A stretch of 64,000 nt of DNA from the NCBI RefSeq assembly GCF_003945595.2, contig NW_024104292.1:2860756-2924755 (forward strand), in the 5' to 3' direction. The position numbers and the translations under genes were made by a program. Below, in pieces: positions 60,653-64,000 of the stretch; within the stretch, counting starts at the first letter, position 1, and the number at the start of each line of letters is the position of its first letter. The notes below the pieces were generated by a model, which did no database searches, was not told the origin of the DNA, and was given only the letters and a program-made list of their open reading frames with translations. Origin of the DNA: Pipra filicauda. Taxonomy: Eukaryota; Chordata; Aves; Passeriformes; Pipridae.

Positions 60653-63010
60653 AAGCAGTGTGATACCCTCATCAGACCTGAAAGATATTGTGTAAGGTGA
60701 CCTGAAATAAGCTTGTAGTCGAATAAAAGAAGTGTCTATAAAGTACTTTCATTTGGTTTATAAGTAAAGAATAATTTTGGACAAGCACTCTACATTCTCA
60801 TCAGAGAATTCTTGGTGCAGTAAGAGCTGACAAGGTGCATTTTTTTTTTTATTGACTTATAAATCAGACACTGATTAGAGGAACTTTGGAAGTGATGTGG
60901 AACAAAGACTGCTTTTAATGGTAAATATTTATTGAGCTATATATTCTTTGATTTAGTACCTCCTTTAACATACATCACCTACTCAATTTTAAAACTAATT
61001 AATGCCAACTGAAATAAAATATATTTCAGGAATTGATATAAAATATTGCTGTCTGGTTTTCAAGATATTGCAGTACAAGACAATTTTGCAAAGTAGGAAG
61101 CATTGGTCCAGAAAGGCACTCTGATTTGTGATTCTTTATTGCACATGGTGCAGCTGGGCCAGGGGGCCCAGACTGTAACCAGAGGTGGTGAGAGGGGTTG
61201 GCCAATTGTGGGAAATTTGCCTGGCCAAATTTGTAATCATTGCTGCTGCTCTAGGAAAGGAAGCTATTAATTCAGCGCAGTGAAATGAGCAGGTTGTGGA
61301 AATGGCTTTCAAGAGATTGAAAGGGGCACTTGGAAACCAAACATTCAGCTATAGCTCCAAACCTGGGCAATTTGACAATTTTATTTGCTGTGTAGCTTCC
61401 TGCGGCTGATGACAGAGTTGAGGCCACTTACTTTCATCCATTTCTCTATTTCCAAGAATTTAAGAACAAAATCTAGCCAAGGTGAATGCAAGCATAACAC
61501 TGGAAATTATCAAAGTGACTGTGCATATGGAATGTATATGACACTCACACCTTTTCTTCCAGTTTCTTTGGGGAGTTGCATGAGATGAAGTCAAAACCCA
61601 GCAGAAAGCACTTTTTTGTTCTTGTTTAAAATAATCACATGCCTGTAATTCACTCCCACAAGAAACAAACCCAGTCTGGGTTATGGTTGCCTTGTTCTGT
61701 GGTCTGAAATATAACTTATATCAGACTGATTCAACAAAGAAAAAAAAAGTTTCCTTAATACCATTATTTAGATACTGTACCTTGAGTGTTTAATATTTGA
61801 TCCAAGCCAGATTTTCCCTTTCACTTTATAGCATAGTTTTTTGCTTAATAAATTACTTAATACATTCTAGAATGTTCAAAGAGTTTCAAACACTCTGTTC
61901 TGTGTATTTCTGAAGAACCATAAAGAAATTAATAAGTCATTTAAATAAGTTCTAATTCAATATAAACCAGAAATGATCCTTTTCAGGTAAGGACAGAACG
62001 TAACTCCATATAGCCACCAACAAATAAGAAAAATTTTTTTTCTTGCATAAAATCTTATATGATCTTTAATAAAGGACAGATTGATTCTTCCCCTCTTACA
62101 AAATAATTCCTCCCTCTCATTGGGAAGTCTGACAAATATTTTACCCACAATAAAGTCTAGTAAAATATCCAGTCATATCAAAGGTACTGTTTCATTTTAC
62201 TCATACTGGCATCATATTTCCTACCAAAATTGCTTTCTTAGGCTAACAGCAGTCTACATCTGAATGTACCCGTTAGTGTTAATTGAAAGACTATTTGATT
62301 TATAAAGGAAAATATTTTGTGTAAAAATGCAGAGATGTGAATATTTTTGCCATTGTTTTATGCACAGCGTAAGTTGGATGGGATCATCTCTGGATGTAAA
62401 AATGCCCTGGAAAATGTTGACATTGACCACATCTCCTTGATTTCCACTTTGGTGAATCTCTACTGGCAAGCTGCATAGGTGGTCAGCTACCATGTTTCCC
62501 ATCCTTGAAAATCACAGAAAGAATAGTAAATATTGGCACCTACTTATCTAAGAATGAATATGTGAGAGTAGGCTGAATGTACCCTGGTTATGCAGCAAGG
62601 GCAGCTGAGTCAGGGAGTGAGGTCAGGAGCAACCAAATCTCCATTTCAAGATGATTCCAGCACCCGTCATGGCAGGTAAGCAGTTTCACCACGAGCATAA
62701 ACTTTGGTTTAGAGGTTCAGTGTGTCTTTCATTAATTCATGTACATGTTTCTGCTTCTCACACAGACAGGGTTCATCCATTAGAACTGTTTTCTCTTTAG
62801 AGACATATTAAAACCTACTGCCTTAAGTATGCAGGGGAGATCTGCATGTTGATATGCAAGGACATCATGGCACTCTTTCTGTCTTTTCCTGATACATGCT
62901 CTGTCTCTGATTCTGGAAATGACAACCTGGCAAAGGCAGGACCCATAGCATAGTCTTCGCAGGAAGTATCTGGTTTTCTTTGGTCACGAGACTGAATCAC
63001 TACTATAAAG
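60653..63010. other. Unique AT-rich sequence, no gene seen
   Basis: A denser patch at 61140-61370 contains GCTGGGCCAGGGGGCCCAGA, with a GGGCC palindrome. No gene or repeat family was recognised with confidence. Confidence 0.45.
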
Positions 63011-63064
63011 TTTCTATCTGGGAAAACAAAATTAATTCTTTCTACCTGGGAAAACAATTAATTC
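63011..63064. repeat. 26-28-bp tandem repeat, two copies
   Basis: TTTCTATCTGGGAAAACAAA (63011 onward) is repeated as TTTCTACCTGGGAAAACAAT (63039 onward), both continuing into TTAATTC. They differ by one transition and a 2-bp indel. Confidence 0.92.
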
Positions 63065-63409
63065 TAAGACGTTGTCAATAACTTAATTTTTCACCTGCTC
63101 ACAACTTTCCAAGACTATAGGAGGGCATTCTACAACCTGGTACTGCAATTTCTAAATAAACAGGCTTCACTGTAGTGACTTGAGTTAGGTGCATTCACTT
63201 AAATTATCAATTTATCAATTATCAATTAGAGAGATAAATGCCACTTTCTCATTCAAAAGGGTAATAAGGCACAGTATCAAAAAGTTTAGGAGAATGTTTC
63301 ACTTACCTGAAACCCTTGGTTATAATTTGTCCCCTTACATCTGAGATAAACTGACAGATACAAAAGGGAATGGAGAAATGTAGCTCTGTCATGCTCTACT
63401 ATCAACTGT
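63065..63409. other. Unique sequence with a short ATCAAT repeat
   Basis: AATTATCAATTTATCAATTA at about 63203-63229 is a short TTATCAA-type tandem repeat. Nothing else was recognised. Confidence 0.6.
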
Positions 63410-63753
63410 TGTCATGGTCTAACCCTAGCCAGCAACAAAGTCCCACACAGCTGCTCACTCACAGCTCTCACCCACTCTATTGGGCAGGAGAATAGAGTGA
63501 AAGAAAGTAAACCTCATGGGTTGGAGTAAGAACAGTTTAGTAATTGAAACAAAATAAAATATAATAATAATAATACTATTTATGACAAGGTGAGAGAAAC
63601 ATTGAGAAGTAACACCTGACAGAAGTGTTTGAGTCCTTGGCTCAGCAACAACCAAACCATTGGTGTGTTATCAATACTACACTGAATTCAAAACACAGCT
63701 CTATACCAGTTACTAAGAAGAGAATCAACTCTATCCCAGATGAAACTCAGACA
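63410..63753 (-). mobile_element. Internally deleted ERVL-like solo LTR, minus orientation
   Basis: On the minus strand it starts TGTCTGAGTTTCATCTGGGA and ends TTAGACCATGACA. This is the same family as the 14295 and 32411 LTRs: ATAGAGTTGATTCTCTTCTT and GTATTGATAACACACC align with the 5' part, and AGAACAGTTTAG and TAATAATAATA (plus strand) with the 3' part. At 344 bp it lacks about 240 bp of the centre, including the TATA region. The flanks ACTGT and AGTGA match at only 3 of 5 positions, so a target duplication is not shown. A 66-codon minus-strand frame at 63455-63655 is spurious. Confidence 0.85.
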
Positions 63754-64000
63754 AGTGAATAGAAATTTTGCTTTACTGTATGAAATTCTAGTATGAAAAT
63801 AAGGGAGGAATGGGCTCTTCATAAGACTGGGTTAATTATGTAGCTGTTGGCAACAATCTTTGTAATTGCCTGGCTACTGGCTTACCTCATTGTGGAGGTT
63901 CTTAATTAACAATGTAAACATGGGAAACAGGGAGTCTATAACCACTTAGGTGTTTTGAGGAGAGATTGAGCACCTTGTCCATAAAATAGAATTGATTACT
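63754..64000. other. Unique sequence to window end
   Basis: Nothing recognised. Confidence 0.5.

Noticed and set aside
60352..60672. 106-codon minus-strand open frame
   Set aside because: It begins within an old palindromic repeat relic and shows no domain.
61280..61390. A short stretch that in one frame recalls the RNase H border of a retroelement pol
   Set aside because: The similarity is a loose pattern of a few residues without flanking pol motifs; a profile search would be needed.
63405..63758. ACTGT/AGTGA as a target duplication of the short LTR
   Set aside because: Only 3 of 5 bases match, which is no better than expected by chance.

Overview
The window looks like AT-rich, gene-poor nuclear DNA from a bird. 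The organism call rests on repeats: at least eight fragments of chicken-repeat-1 (CR1) LINEs of several subfamilies and ages, in both orientations, and solo LTRs of endogenous retroviruses of the kind found in neoavian genomes. I cannot name the species. I found no intact protein-coding gene, no tRNA or rRNA gene, no CRISPR array and no prokaryotic-style operon. The longest open frames lie in or across LTRs, or run antisense to CR1 copies, and are not genes. The region is either an intergenic desert or the inside of a very large intron.

Layout. 1-14 kb: mostly unique sequence with CR1 fragments at about 1.75-2.17, 4.03, 7.84-8.06 and 12.37-12.91 kb, an old CR1 relic at 11.46-11.64 kb, and a nearly identical 174-bp tandem duplication at 4169-4517. 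14-23 kb: a solo LTR (14295-14882), an LTR-like block near 18.7-19.3 kb, one copy of a two-copy dispersed repeat (20.14-20.2 kb) and the longest modern-type CR1 (21.80-22.64 kb), which keeps part of the reverse-transcriptase C-terminus. 23-32 kb: unique DNA with CR1 pieces at 25.8 and 29.8-30.3 kb. 32.4-33.4 kb: an LTR inserted inside an older LTR of opposite orientation, each with its own target-site duplication. 33-48 kb: unique DNA, the second copy of the dispersed repeat (37.2 kb), a perfect 13-bp inverted repeat (38.3 kb), an LTR-like block (41.4-41.8 kb) and two CR1 pieces (43.2 and 43.7-44.2 kb). 48-64 kb: a probable solo LTR (48.28-49.10 kb), a strongly decayed ancient CR1 about 2 kb long (54.5-56.6 kb), a 1.25-kb solo LTR with a perfect 5-bp target duplication (58427-59674), an amniote relic repeat (60.58-60.65 kb) and a shortened LTR (63410-63753).

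No set of cooperating genes is visible. The story is one of layered transposition: ancient amniote-type CR1, then avian CR1 subfamilies, then ERVL-like and ERVK-like LTRs, some inside others. The observations most worth checking are the nested LTR pair, the recent tandem duplication, the two-copy repeat with its CTTCG/CGAAG hairpin, the ancient CR1, and a weak candidate exon on the minus strand at 50779-51018.
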